Of a DNA stretch of 64,000 nucleotides, positions 1 to 12,120 are shown piece by piece. The position numbers and the translations under genes were made by a program. Each line of letters opens with the position of its first letter. Position 1 is the stretch's first letter. A model generated the notes under the pieces. That model ran no database searches. It had not been told where the DNA came from and was given only the letters and a program-made list of their open reading frames with translations. The stretch is from Prosapia bicincta (lineage: Eukaryota; Arthropoda; Insecta; Hemiptera; Cercopidae), in contig JBAIZL010000008.1 of NCBI GenBank assembly GCA_036971475.1, forward strand, positions 8,081,501-8,145,500, given 5' to 3'.

Positions 1-203
1 TTTGTATCTCTAAATTTGAGAATAGCAATTTTTAGTTTTCTACAAACAATCTTTTGACAACTTTTAGTAGTCAACTTTGGTGTAAATTCACCTTTACTGA
101 TAAAAATCTGACCCCACCCAGATATGCTGGGTTCTATTATAGTTTGTAGCTTGAGCATAACTAGGCCCAGAAATTTTGCTACCACAGGTGAAGTTGAATA
201 GTA

Positions 204-1613
204 CAGTAATACCTCGACTTACCCTACCCCGTCTTACGCGATTCCCAAGTTACGCGGTTTTAAATCACGCTGTCCGAGTTAAGCAGAAACTGGCCTGTTC
301 TGGTGTAAAATAATTATGAGAACTTTTATAACTCACGAAGAGAAAATATTTTCAGGTTTTAAGGACACCAAAGACTGATTAACAGTGATATTTGGCACAA
401 ATACAGCTGTTGACTGTAAGTTGCAATCTCTCATAGTTTAACGCTCAGAAAATCCAAGGACATTAAAAAATTTTTCTAAAGCTAGCTTGCCCGTGATTTG
501 GAAGTAGAATCGGAAGGCTTTGGTAACAGCTTTTTTTTGGGACTGGTTTGGTCATCCTTTCATACCTCAAAACGAATGTTATTGTCGGTCTAAACAAATT
601 CCTTTTAAAGTAATTCCTATTAATTGACAATACACTATTCCATCCTCCTACTATTTCAACTAATTTCGACACATGCGTGAAAGTGATATTTTTGCCACTA
701 AACACAAATACCAAATAATTTGCTTCCAATGATGGATTAGGGAGTCCTCAAAACATTTAAAGCCTATTACCCAAGAAGATCATTTGCACATCTGCATGGA
801 GCAATGAGACAGAACAACAGCTCTCTGTTGACGATTTTTGGAAACAATTCAATGTTTTAAATGCTCTGAGAATCATTGGACAATCTTGGAATGAAATTTT
901 ACTAAAAACTTTAAATGGCGTTTGGAAAAAGGTGTGTCTATTTTTCTCGCCACTGAAACTCAAGCGGAATTAGTGCCAGAATCTGATAAAATTCCTGAAG
1001 TGATTGAAGAAGTTGTCGGTTTCCCAGCCAACTAAATTTAGAAATGGATAATGATGACGTTCAAGAACTGCTAGATTTACACAGCCATGAGCTGACAATT
1101 AATTGATGAGCTCATAGAAATGCGTGAGCAAGAGCAAGACTTTAAAAACGTAGATACTGTAGATCCAGTTTAAGTAGAAGGTGAAATGACGGTTAGAAAC
1201 TTGACATAAGGAATTAGTTTATTACAAATTTTGGAAATCATAGACTCCAACAATGAGCGTATTTCTGCCCCAAAAAAAAAAGGTGTAGCGAGTTATGAGG
1301 AAATTCTGCGTGGGAAGAAAACATCTTCAATTCTTCAAAAAAATTTACTAGATATTATAAAGCCGTCTATGTCAAAATAATTTTTTCTGTTTACTTACTT
1401 CTTCGCAATATGTACCTGTATGTATGTAATATAATTTTTTGTTGTATTATGTATTTAAGATTTTAATAAATACGCATTTTTCTTTTAAATTATTAGTTTA
1501 TTTAGTCTTTGGTCCCAATTACACGATTCCTATGTGATTGTATGTAAAGTTATACCCCGACTTACACAGGTATAGCTTGGTCCCACCTATCACGTAAGTA
1601 TGGGGTATTACTG
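204..1613 (+). mobile_element. Decayed Tigger/pogo-family DNA transposon
   Basis: The two ends are inverted repeats: the left begins cagtaatacctcgacttac and the right, read in reverse complement, begins cagtaataccccatacttac. Each is flanked by TA (202-203 and 1614-1615), the target duplication of this superfamily. Inside, the + strand keeps pieces of the transposase C-terminal part in shifting frames: FKAYYPRRSFAHLHGAM near 750, then NALRIIGQSWNE followed by LNGVWKKVC near 850-940, and a tail resembling the TIGD1 C-terminus (DDVQELLDLHSHEL near 1052; IDSNNERIS near 1240). The N-terminal DNA-binding part and the catalytic core are missing or scrambled. At 1.4 kb it is shorter than a full Tigger (about 2.4 kb), so it is an internally deleted fossil with no intact gene. 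Confidence 0.75.
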
Positions 1614-1615
1614 TA

Positions 1616-4600
1616 TTTGTTCTAGTATTACCAAATTATATAACAGATATAAAACAGTCTGGTATTGGATTCAAAGGAGGACTAAAATTAAACTATACAG
1701 GATAGTGTCCTAAAGTACTAGTGTACTTAAACTAATGTCTCTAAAAGGGCCATACAGAGATATCTACTACTTTTCCTAAAAAAGTGGAATTCACAAAAGG
1801 GGAAAAAATTGAATTGAGCAATATTTTCAGATACTGAAAAATCTGGAAAGTTATAGCATCGTATAGAAAAGTACACCTACTACCTAAAAAAGACCTGTTT
1901 CTATTCTGAATAAAACAATTGTCAAATACTTTCCAAGTTCTTTCAATTAAAAAAGAAATTATTTAAGAAAATTCAAGCACATTTTTTCAAAACCATCAGT
2001 TACATGGAAAACCTTCTAACCTATTATGTGATGAAATAAATAACGTATTGAAAACAAATTTTTTTTAACAAAAATAAAAATTTTATCTATCCCAACATTG
2101 TCATTTTCAGATCAAACACACAATATTTTACGTTTGGTAAATGCAAAAAACATATACTGTACAACAATAAAATCTTGAAAAAAAAACAGAATCAACTTAA
2201 AAAAACAACCCTATATAATTTTTACTTGTAAAAAAGAAGAAAATCATTTTTCAATAACAAAAACAATTTATCATAAGCTTATTACACACAAAATTTTGGA
2301 AGTCAGTGGCCAATATCATACTGGGACTCATATTTAACATTGTAATTTTCTGAATCTGAGAGAACGTAACAAATAAATGGTTTTTACATGATGATGAAGC
2401 ATTTTGGCATATAGATTAACAAATTATAAATACAAATTATTCAATAATTTCTTCTATAGACCTATTTTATAGATATAAGAAATTTATTTAATCTATGATA
2501 CGTAAGATTTAAGTAAATACAGTCCTCTTATATTTATAAACATCTGCAGTAATCACATTACATGTAAATCAATCAAAGAATGTTGAATCTGCAATCTGTA
2601 TATCTGTACAAAAAATATGCAACCACATATTTTTTATCGGACAAAATTCGATATTGTACGGTCTTTGCCGAGAACAAAGATCAATTATCATCCCGCATAC
2701 TCTCATAATATCGAACACATGACGTTTTTGTTTTGTGAGAAGACTTTATGGTTCGCTGTAATTATAGATGGGAAATCAAGCGATGAAAAAGTTAATCGTT
2801 TCGAAAATGTTTGGAATAGATTTGATGGATTTTCAGACTTCAAAACTTTGTGAGAAATAAAGTGATAAATTATGCTTTTGTTATTGGAAAATTATTTATT
2901 ACTTTTTAGTAAGTAAGAATTATATATATATAGTAAGTCAGAAGAAAACTAGTAGCTCACGTTGAAGATGGAATCAACAAATAAGAATTATATATTTGGG
3001 TTGATTTTTTCAAAGTCAGTTCTGTTTTTTTTTTTTATATATTTGATTTCTTTATTTTTGTTGTAATGCAAAATATTAGGCAAATACTCAATAATCCTTT
3101 CTTTAATAATTACAAAAAAAATTTTTTTAGACTTAAAATATTAATAAAAAATTAATACTAAAAATATATTTAATTAATTTCTCCTGATATTTAGTGAAGC
3201 AATAAATTTTTTACCTTAGGTTTACTGAATATCTTGCTTACTGCAAATGGACTAAATCGTATTTCCAGTGTATTTATTTTGGCTTATCTCATTCAAGTTA
3301 TATTAATATATAATAATATTTTATATTCGAGTATACATTAATATATGGGTAGACCATAGAAAAAATCTGCTTTTATGAGGAAAATTCAGTCATTAGTATC
3401 CAATGATGCTCGTTTTAAGCAGCTTTCTCAAAAAATGTTTAATAAAATTTGAAATAGCGTATAATTATCTCCAAATCAGATGGATTGGGACGAGACCACA
3501 GGGAGGGTTTCCCCTTTCATTTGCAAGAAAAACAGTTTTGATCGGTTGAATACTTCCAAAATTATCGTGAAATACACAAACGGATCGAATACAAAACCTA
3601 CTTCCTTTTTGAAGCCAGTTAAAAAATTTATTGCACAAAGTTTTATTTTTCTGAGAAATGGAGAAGCATTCAAGGGTTCTTCCTCTGGTAAAACTAATGA
3701 AAATAGGTCCTATTAACATAGGTCTGGAAACGCTTCATTAACACTTTATAGCTGGCAAAAGAAAATTCCCTCGATTTCCATTTTCCCATTATGTCGTTAT
3801 AAAGAAACTGTATTAAAATTTGTGTGGCATTAAATGAGGGTTAAAATTCAATTGGATTTTATTGAAAATAAACTGACAAACGGAATAAAACTGGCCCCGG
3901 CCCTATAACTACTGTTCATTTAATGTATTAGATGAAAAATGAAAACTTCTATCTCGAAAAAGATGTTGCATTAATTTTCAAAGTACAAATACGTTTATGT
4001 TAGATGATTACATATAATTTGTAGAGAATTGAATTTTTAAGATAACGAAAAATAATTAAGTAATACACACAGACTTTAAAATGATATATTTAAATTATCA
4101 GAAAAATTAATTAAAAAAAACATTTTACAAAAAATTAAAAATTGCATAAAAAATATTTTAGCTTTGTCTAATTAATGTACAAAAGAATGTCTAGTAGAAC
4201 AAAATAGTATTTTAAAATTTAAATTTAACAATAGATATGTCTTAAATTTGAAATGCAAAAACCTATTCTTCAGTATGTACAGATGAAAGGGTTGCTTCAA
4301 CACGTTAATTTTCTGTTGTACGGGAACCAAATTATCATGTCCATAATGCATATACATGATTCAGCAAATAAAACCTAACCCAGTCACAAGTACAGGGAGA
4401 ATTGTGTATTAAAATGGTTTATCATTTCACAAAAAAAAAACAATTTTTTAGTATATGTAATCCCATTTTAACAGGGAAACTGAAATCATTTCCGAATTAT
4501 AACCAAGAAACATTTCCAAACTATAACAACAATTGCTGAAAGTTTTTTAGTTTCCTCCTGTGACACCCAGTACAATACCTTTATTACCTTTTTATAACCC

Positions 4601-5046
4601 TACAAATGTTATTAATATTTGAGATTTTTTCTAAATTACCAACAAAATTAGTACCATAATGCAATGGGAGGCTTATTCACTTGTCAATTAGTTAGCGTAT
4701 ATTGAGAAAACTTAAATTTTTTTTCCAACCAAATCTAAACTAACCTAATGATAATTTGTAGTTACTGTATATTGTAATGTAGTAAAACTATCTTCTATTG
4801 TATGTGTCTGTTGTTTAGATTATTGTCTTATTTATTAGGTAGAAATGCAGTGTCTTAATGACTTTGGTTTAAAAAAAAAATTTGTTTTATTTAAATTACT
4901 TGTTTTAATATGTAGAGCATGAATAACAACTTTTTTTCCAGGAAAAATATGGAAAGTTAATTTTTTTCAAATGTTTGTCTGTAATGGCATGTGGTCCTAT
5001 AGCGTGAACTGGGCTCGCAGTAGCTACAGCACACTGCACAACGTCT
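1616..5046. other. AT-rich stretch without recognisable genes
   Basis: No coding region can be supported here. Short open frames occur (for example 2617-2853 +, and overlapping frames on both strands around 3465-3719), but none resembles a known protein or has splice-site context. A 33-base stretch at 2949-2981 is shared, with a 2-base difference, with the flank of the Penelope-like remnant near 12,564. Confidence 0.5.
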
Positions 5047-5051
5047 AGATT

Positions 5052-5096
5052 CAGGCGCGTATCCAGCGACTTGCTTTGGGGGGGGGCGATCGATGG

Positions 5097-5141
<45 letters not shown>

Positions 5142-5697
5142 TATGTCTGTGTGCGTGTGCGCGCGCGCGTGTATGTAAAAACATAGAACAAAAAAAGTTC
5201 TTTCTACGCTTGCGTTAGAAATTGGTAACGTGATAAAGATTCTTAGCAAATTAGACTTTATAATAAATAATTATTCCAGTTTCAATAACACTTATGGCAA
5301 GAGAATGTTATTAATTTCATAATAAGCTATTATTATAAAAATAGTTTATTAATTAATATAAGTAGCTATTCTTCCAACACGAACAATTCCGGAGTCAACT
5401 GCGAATATTACGCTGGCAAAATTACGTATTGAAAATCATATGTTCGAGACTAAGCTTCACTAGCGCTATCTGTTGTTAAAACGTTTAGACGTTTACGAGG
5501 GTATGCCGAGGGAACGCGTCACATTTTCAAATTAAAATTTTATTTTTTATTTACAATAAAAGACGAATTATCTTAAGTAAAAGTCTAATTTAATAGAAAG
5601 TCCTAATTTAATAATATATTGTCGATTTTTAACCCAAAGTTCTTGAGGGTTGGGGAGGGCGATCGCCCCATTGCCCCTCCCCTTGGATACGCGCCTG
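5052..5697 (-). mobile_element. hAT-like transposon remnant with caggcgcg ends
   Basis: The ends are inverted repeats sharing caggcgcgtatcca, flanked on both sides by agatt (5047-5051 and 5698-5702). Between them, the - strand reads LRIFITLPISNASVERTF at about 5190-5245. This matches the C-terminal dimerisation segment of hAT transposases (typically a proline-serine stretch followed by ...ERSFS). The reading frame runs into a TA microsatellite at 5100-5135, so most of the transposase is gone. hAT elements usually make 8-bp target duplications; only 5 bp are evident here, so either the flank has mutated or the family is atypical. Confidence 0.55.
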
Positions 5698-6274
5698 AGA
5701 TTTGGTTGAAATTTTATACAACATTAATATATACCTGTATTAAAATATACCTACGAAGTATCTAATCAGGATAGAGTTTGTTATAATTTTATTCAACATT
5801 AATATCTATCTATCTTAAAATATACCTACGAAGTATCTAATCAGGATAGAGTTTGTTATAATTTTATTCAACATTAATATCTATCTATCTTAAAATATAC
5901 CTACGAAGTATCTAATCAGGATAGAGTTTGTTATAATTTTATTCAACATTAATATCTATCTATCTTAAAATATACCTACGAAGTATCTAATCAGGATAGA
6001 GTTTGTTATAATTTTATTCAACATTAATATCTATCTATCTTAAAATATACCTACGAAGTATCTAATCAGGATAGAGTGTGTTATAATTTTATTCAACATT
6101 ACTATCTATCTATCTTAAAATATACCTACGAAGTATCTAATCAGGATAGAGTTTGTTATAATTTTATTCAACATTACTATCTATCTATCTTAAAATATAC
6201 CTACGAAGTATCTAATCAGTATAGAGTTTGTTATAATTTTATTCAACATTAATATCTATCTATCTTAAAATATA
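5698..6274. repeat. 75-bp tandem satellite, left block
   Basis: A 75-bp unit containing tctaatcaggatagagtt, ttattcaacatt and cttaaaatatacctacga repeats head-to-tail; the tctaatcagg motif recurs at 5761, 5836, 5911, 5986 and so on. About 7.5 units are present with very few differences. The array is interrupted at 6275 by the LINE and resumes at 11,098. Confidence 0.95.
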
Positions 6275-6378
6275 GATGGCACCTGGCGCCACCCCTGAGT
6301 ACTTAAGTCGCCTTACCGCCGTAAGCGGGGCTCTGCGGCTGCGGACCTTTATTTCCCTAGCTGCTCGTGGGAACACAC

Positions 6379-7364
6379 ATGGCAGAGAAAAAAATAAATT
6401 TAACTGGTCAGGGCTTAGAACCTACCGACAAATCTGTTCCTATGGAGGTGGCTTCGGCCCCCGTAGAGACAGATGGAAATCCAGCTGCGAAGGCAACAGG
6501 AAGAATGAGTGGTGCACAAAGGAGGAAAGCACTCTGGCTTTCCTACCATGAGGAAGCAAAGAAGGCGGAGGTGGAGGGCAGAGAACCACCGCCACCCCCT
6601 TTGAGGAAACACCGATCCGGGCAGCGGAAGGGTTTGACGGAGGCCCGGAAGCCAGTGGATCAGGTAGGACTTTAGTACGACAAAAGAGAGAGAGGAAAAG
6701 GAAGGAAAGGAGTACTTCTAATCCTACTCCAGAGTCGGAGGTCAAGAGGTCTAGGCCTGCTTGGTCGGGAGGGCCGTCTTTCTCGGCGATCTCCGCCAAC
6801 CTTCCGAGGGTTCTTGTGACCTTTGGGGATAGTGTAGGCGTGAGGATGGAGATGGCGGCGTTCGACCACCTTAAGGGCACCGTCATGGACCGGATTCTGG
6901 ACACTCCTAGTGGAGGTTTTGTTCCGCGGTTCAGAGACACTCACCTAAGGGATGGAGTCGCAGCATTTATTTGTGCTGAGGAGGAATCGGCAAAATGGCT
7001 GAGAGAAGTGGTACCGTCAGTTAAGCTCGAGGACGGGACTCAGGCAAGGCTAGTACTGCCTGATGAACTGATCAAAAGGGTGAAAGTGACGGTGCTAGTA
7101 CCACCACCAAAAAGGGAGGCCACTCAGCTGGTCAAGTTCATCGGGATGCAAAACCCAGAAATTGACACTTCGAAGTGGAAGATCCTACAGTGCATTGAGC
7201 GGGGACCTGCAAGCCTCCTCTGCCTAGGATTGGATGAGGCATCGGCCAGGTTATTAAAGGCAAGAGATGGGAAAGCCTTCCTGGGGACTGCAGAGGTCAC
7301 TTTTAAGTGGAACTCTAAGGACCTGGAAGAGAAGGGTGAGAGAGAGAATCAGGAGAAGGCGTAG
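6379..7364 (+). pseudogene. LINE ORF1 (DUF4780-like), one frameshift
   Basis: ORF1 of the LINE, expected to be the RNA-binding partner in the retrotransposition particle. The likely start is the ATG at 6379, giving MAEKKINLTGQGL, then MSGAQRRKALWL and a proline run near 6590. That frame stops at 6675. The downstream two-thirds lie in another frame, open from 6552 to 7364, and contain a basic stretch (RQKRERKRKERS), ANLPRVLVTFGDSVG, and a conserved half with AFICAEEESAKWLREVV, MQNPEIDTSKWKIL and LLCLGLDEASARLL. That pattern matches the DUF4780 domain found in insect retroelement ORF1 proteins. The break is probably a one-base change in the C-rich run near 6590-6605. No CCHC zinc fingers are visible. 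Confidence 0.7.
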
Positions 7365-7377
7365 GGGTCAGTTGGAG

Positions 7378-10300
7378 ATGGCTGACCCTCGAGCAATGAT
7401 CCTGCAAATCAACTTGCATCACAGTAAAAGCGCCTCGGTGGTCCTAACCAGGTGCTTAAATGTGAGGCACACATTACCAGCGCTTGCGCTGGTGCAAGAA
7501 CCGTGGCTGGTCAGGAACCGTATAAGGGGTCTGACTGCAGCTGGGCGCACCTACGCAAGTGGGGAACATGAGGGGCACAGAGCATGTGTGATAGTCAGAG
7601 GACTAGAAGCCACACTGATTCAAGAATTCTCAACTAAAGACCTTGCGGTGGTTAGAATTCGAGGTAAGAGCGAGGTAAGTGGGAGCAGGGAGTTCATCGT
7701 GGCCTCCACTTACTGCGCCCACAATAGAGAATCGCCCCCTGCAGAATTACGTAAGTTAGTTCGGTACTGCAGGGAGAGGAATATAGGAATCTTAGTGGGC
7801 TGTGATGCCAATGCTCATAATGAGGTGTGGGGCAGCACAGACACAAATGAGCGAGGTGAGGAGCTCCTAGCCTTCTTGATTGAAGAAAACCTTGTGGTTT
7901 TAAACACAGGTGCCGAGCCAACATTTGTCACTTCAAACAGAAGGGAGGTTCTAGATATCACCTTCTGTAATAGACAAATGGTAAGGTGGGTGCATGACTG
8001 GCAGGTTTCGGATGAGCCCTCCATGTCTGATCACCGGATCATCACTGCTACGATGAGGGGAGTTGTTCCCCATGTGGTGTGGTTTAGGAACCCGAGAAGG
8101 ACAAACTGGGAAGGTTTTACGTCCTCGGTGAGGAGGCGGATGTCTGACTTCCGTGGTAAATATGGTACATCAAACGAACTGGAAAATACTGAGGCCTACA
8201 TCAGGACTGCAATTTCCACGTCGTTTGAGGAAAATTGCCCTCTCTCGCGGATAAACACTGGGCGTGGTAAGCTTAAGTGGAACAGCGAGTTAGAGGCAAG
8301 AAGGAAAGAGACTAGAAGGCTCTTTAATAGGGCAAAGAAGAAGAAAACGGCGGAGACCTGGCAGGCATATAAAGACAGCCAGGGTCTCTATAAAAATCTT
8401 ATTAAAGAGGTTAAACGTGCTTCTTGGGAAAAGTGGTGCTCAGAGACAAGCACACTGAGTGACACTGCTAGACTGTTTAAGGTGTTAGCAGGTGGACCGA
8501 GGGGAGAGCTTAAGTTTGTCAAGAAGACTGATGGTAGCTTTACTGACACCCCGGAGGAAACACTGCGTCTGCTTATGAGGAACAGTTTTCCCGATATTAG
8601 ACCGGTAGGGGACGGTGCTCAAAACCTCCGACATACTGGGCTAAGGGCGGACTGGAATATTGCTGGGCAGGTGATCTCAGCGCAAAAGGTGAGAGAGGCG
8701 ATTCTGTCTTTTGAGCCTTTTAAAGCGCCTGGATTAGATAACATTACTCCAGCACTACTACAAAATTGCTTGGAGGAAATAATAGGGCCACTGACAGGAT
8801 TACTCAGAGGCTGTGTTGCTTTGGGTTACACGCCTGGGCAGTGGCTCAAAACGAAGGTTATCTTTATCCCCAAACCGGGGAGGAAAGGTTACACAGAGGT
8901 AAAGGACTTCAGACCTATCAGCCTCACATCTTTCTTGTTAAAGACATTGGAAAGGCTGGTGGACTACTATTTGAAGGAGGGACCTTTGAAGCAGTATCCG
9001 CTTCATCAGGACCAACACGCCTACCGAACTGGTAGGTCAGTGGAGACTGCGCTGTTGTCGGTCGTAGACTTTATTAAGGGTCAGATCAACAACAAAGGAA
9101 TATGTATTGGGGCTTTTCTTGATGTAGAGGGGGCTTTTAACAGTACCTCTAGACTGGCCATCAAGAGAGCAGCTATGGATCATGGGATTTCTGATGGAAT
9201 TATAAATTGGATTATGAGTTCCTTGGAAAACCGGATAAGCACTGCATCCTGGATGGGGTGCACGATAAATGGGATGGTCTCGGAGGACTGCCCGCAGGGT
9301 GGAGTGTTATCCCCTTTGCTGTGGAGCCTTGTCGTGGACGGCCTACTAAGGACACTCAGTGGAATGGGTGTCAAGGTGGTAGGATATGCGGATGACATAG
9401 CTATCCTTGTTAGGGGACCATTTGAAGAGGTCCTCAAAGACCTGCTTCAAGAGGCACTCAAGGTAACAGAAGCATGGTGCAGGGAGAATGCACTATGCAT
9501 TCAAGGAGAGAAATCTGTGGCACTCATCTTCACTAGGCGATATAAAACTAAATCGCTGGAGATGATGGAAGTTGGTAATACTAAAATAAGCTACGTTGAG
9601 AGTGCTAAATATCTGGGAGTTATTCTGGATAGGAAGCTACTCTGGCGTGAGCATTTGGAGGATAAGTGCAAAAAAGCCATAGCTACGTTCTGGCAATGCA
9701 GAGGAGCAATAGGCACGAGATGGGGTTTGGGTCCACGTCAAATGAACTGGATTTATTCCGCCATTGTGGTGCCGAGGTTGGTCTTTGCCTCTATCGTCTG
9801 GTGGGACAGGGCACAGAAAGAAACAAGTAAAAGAATGCTGGACCGCGCGCAGGGGCCCTTCCTTAGAGGCATAACTGCTACAAGGAGAAGCACACCATGT
9901 GCGGCCATGAGGGTTATGTTGGGTTTTCCATCCTTGAGTCTTCAAATTAGGATGGAGGCAATGAAAACTGCATACCGGCTAAGCTGTACTGGGCAGTGGA
10001 AGACAAGTAGCAAACTTCATAAACAGCTATTTGGGGATTCACTGAAGGAGCTCTGGATAGAACCTCAGGATAAGATACTGTCTCTTAAAAGGGAAAAAGG
10101 AAACTACAAAATCCTTATTCCTGCAAGAGAGGCATGGGCGGAGTATAGACCCAGACATGGTGAAATCTGGTTCACCGATGGGTCCAAGATGAAGGAAGGA
10201 GTGGGAGCAGGATTTAGTGGACCGAGACACCAAGACAGATTTTGTCATCGCCTGGAGGACTACAACTCTGTCTTCCAGGGGGAGGTGCTCGCGATCAAAC

Positions 10301-10992
10301 TATGTGCTGAGGAAATAATAGGGTCTGGCAGGAGGGGCAAGACCATCTGGATTTGCTCGGACAGTCAGGCAGCTCTGAAGGCTTTAGGTAAGGCTAGTAC
10401 CAGCTCTAGGTTGGTGGCTGAGACTATGGCTTCTCTAGCAGAGCTGAGTAAGTATAATTCACTCAACCTAACCTGGATTCCAGGACATTCTGGCTGGATA
10501 GGGAATGAGAGAGCTGACGCCTTAGCAAAACAAGGGTGTATAACCCAAGGACCGTTGCTGAGGGCAGTGGGCATGCCGCCTCGGGAGGGGCGCAAGAGGA
10601 TCACGGCACATATAGACAGGTTGTGCAGGGAAGAATGGAATGTAACCTTGGGGTGTAACAAATCCAAGGTACTGTGGGGTTACTCAGGAGATGTGTGGGG
10701 CAAAGAACTACTCTCCTTAAGTAGACATCAACTCAGAGCTACTGTAGAGCTGGTTACAGGCCATGGGAATCTGAGGGGGTTCCAATACAAAATTGGAAAA
10801 TCTAGGTCCCCTGTGTGCAAGAGATGCGACGAGGACCAAGAGTAAAGCCCAATCCACGTACTCTGTGAGTGTCCTGCTTTGGGAGCTGCAAGGAGAAAGT
10901 GGTTTGGCTGGCAGGTATGTACACCAGAGGATATCAGAAGATCTAGCATCAGGTGGGTACTTGATTTCTGCAAAGAGGTAGGTATCCACTAA
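7378..10992 (+). pseudogene. LINE ORF2: endonuclease-RT-RNase H polyprotein, one premature stop
   Basis: The open frame begins upstream at 7267 without an ATG requirement; the ATG at 7378 (MADPRAMILQINLHHSK), 13 nt after the ORF1 stop, is the natural start because it directly precedes the endonuclease. Domains in order: AP endonuclease (QEPW, GCDANAHNEVWGS, SDHRII); reverse transcriptase with motif A FLDVEGAFNSTS, motif B PQGGVLSPLLW and motif C GYADDIAILV; RNase H (FTDGSK, FQGEVLAIK, CSDSQAALKAL, GHSGWIGNERADALAKQ); then a C-terminal knuckle beginning VCKRCDEDQE. A TAA at 10,843 replaces the GAA present in copy 2. The frame stays open beyond it for 48 codons to TAA 10,990, restoring the C-x2-C...H-x4-C knuckle. 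The catalytic domains are otherwise uninterrupted, so decay looks recent. Confidence 0.85.
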
Positions 10993-11097
10993 GCTAGTCC
11001 TGTGGTAGGGATGGGAAGAGAGTACAAAGGCTACAGCTAAGTGCTCTACACCGATAAGGTCCCTCCGAGTTTTAGTAATAATAATAATAATAATAAT

Positions 11098-11660
11098 CTT
11101 AAAATATACCTACGAAGTATCTAATCAGGATAGAGTTTGTTATAATTTTATTCAACATTAATATCTATCTATCTTAAAATATACCTACAAAGTATCTAAT
11201 CAGGATAGATTTGTTATAATTTTATTCAACATTAATATCTATCTATCTTAAAATATACATACGAAGTATCTAATCAGGATAGAGTTTGTTATAATTTTAT
11301 TCAACATTAATATCTATCTATCTTAAAATATACCTACGAAGTATCTAATCAGGATAGAGTTTGTTATAATTTTATTCAACATTAATATCTATCTATCTTA
11401 AAATATACCTATGAAGTATCTAATCAGGATAGAGTTTGTTATAATTTTATTCAACATTAATATCTATCTATCTTAAAATATACCTACGAAGTATCTAATC
11501 AGGATAGAGTTTGTTATAATTTTATTCAACATTAATATCTATCTATCTTAAAATATACCTACGAAGTATCCAGGCAGGATAGAGTTTGTTATAATTTTAT
11601 TCAACATTAATATCTATCTATCTTAAAATATACCTACGAAGTATCCAGGCAGGATAGATG
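11098..11660. repeat. 75-bp tandem satellite, right block
   Basis: Continuation of the 75-bp array of 5698-6274 after the LINE, about 7.5 units, some with small variants (an early unit lacks 2 bases; the last two read tatccaggcagg in place of tatctaatcagg). Confidence 0.95.
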
Positions 11661-11835
11661 TATTAAACATTACTATATACGCATGATGTATAAATTTGGT
11701 TGTAATTCTGGTAAATATTTAGACTTATTGCTGATGCAGGAAATTACAACCAAATCTATATTGACTGGATATTTCATAGGTATATTTTGAAGTAGGTATA
11801 TAGTAATGTTATATAAAATTATAACCAAAAATTAA
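11661..11835. repeat. Inverted partial satellite unit closing the array
   Basis: Read in reverse complement, 11,740-11,830 resembles a diverged satellite unit (ttataattttatataacatt... aaaatatacctatgaa...atccag). tttggttgtaatt at 11,693 pairs with aattacaaccaaa at 11,740. The left edge of the array near 5701 also begins tttggttg. The array thus appears to end in inverted orientation, as in a transposon with internal tandem repeats. Confidence 0.55.
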
Positions 11836-12120
11836 ATATTTAGATTTTAAGTTAAGTATTAAAATAAATTTACTTTGATGTAGTGCTGTGCATTGTAGCT
11901 ACTAGGCGGCTGGTTCAAGCTACACATGTTATTACAGATTAACATTAAAAATGTGCAAACAAATTAATTTCTCGTGTTTTCCACGGAAAAATTTAATATC
12001 CGTGTTCTAAATATTAAAACAAGTAATTAAAAAACATTTTGTTAAAAAAGTCGATAAGACTCGTTTACGCTATACATGCCATTACAGATTAACATTTAAA
12101 TTTGAAAAACAGTTAACTTA

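Larger units (their letters stand above)
6275..11097 (+). mobile_element. LOA-type non-LTR retrotransposon (LINE copy 1)
   Basis: A two-ORF LINE inserted in the 75-bp satellite. The satellite sequence cttaaaatata lies on both sides (6264-6274 and 11,098-11,108), giving an 11-bp target duplication; it may be 13 bp, since the edge is ambiguous next to the tail. The 3' end is a run of about eight taa/aat triplets rather than poly(A). The protein architecture (ORF1 with a DUF4780-like domain; ORF2 with AP-type endonuclease, reverse transcriptase, RNase H and a Cys-His knuckle) fits the LOA and related I-group clades. The 5' leader differs from the start of copy 2 at 13,392, so this copy is probably slightly 5'-truncated. 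Confidence 0.88.

Noticed and set aside
2617..2853. 78-codon + strand frame
   Set aside because: No recognisable domain, splice context or neighbour; expected by chance in AT-rich DNA.
3465..3719. Overlapping open frames on both strands
   Set aside because: Three frames are open at once, none with recognisable similarity; probably a chance low-stop region or very old repeat.
4905..5249. 114-codon - strand frame with an (IY)n stretch
   Set aside because: The repetitive part is a translated TA microsatellite; only its N-terminal LPISNASVERTF piece is meaningful, and it is recorded under the hAT remnant.
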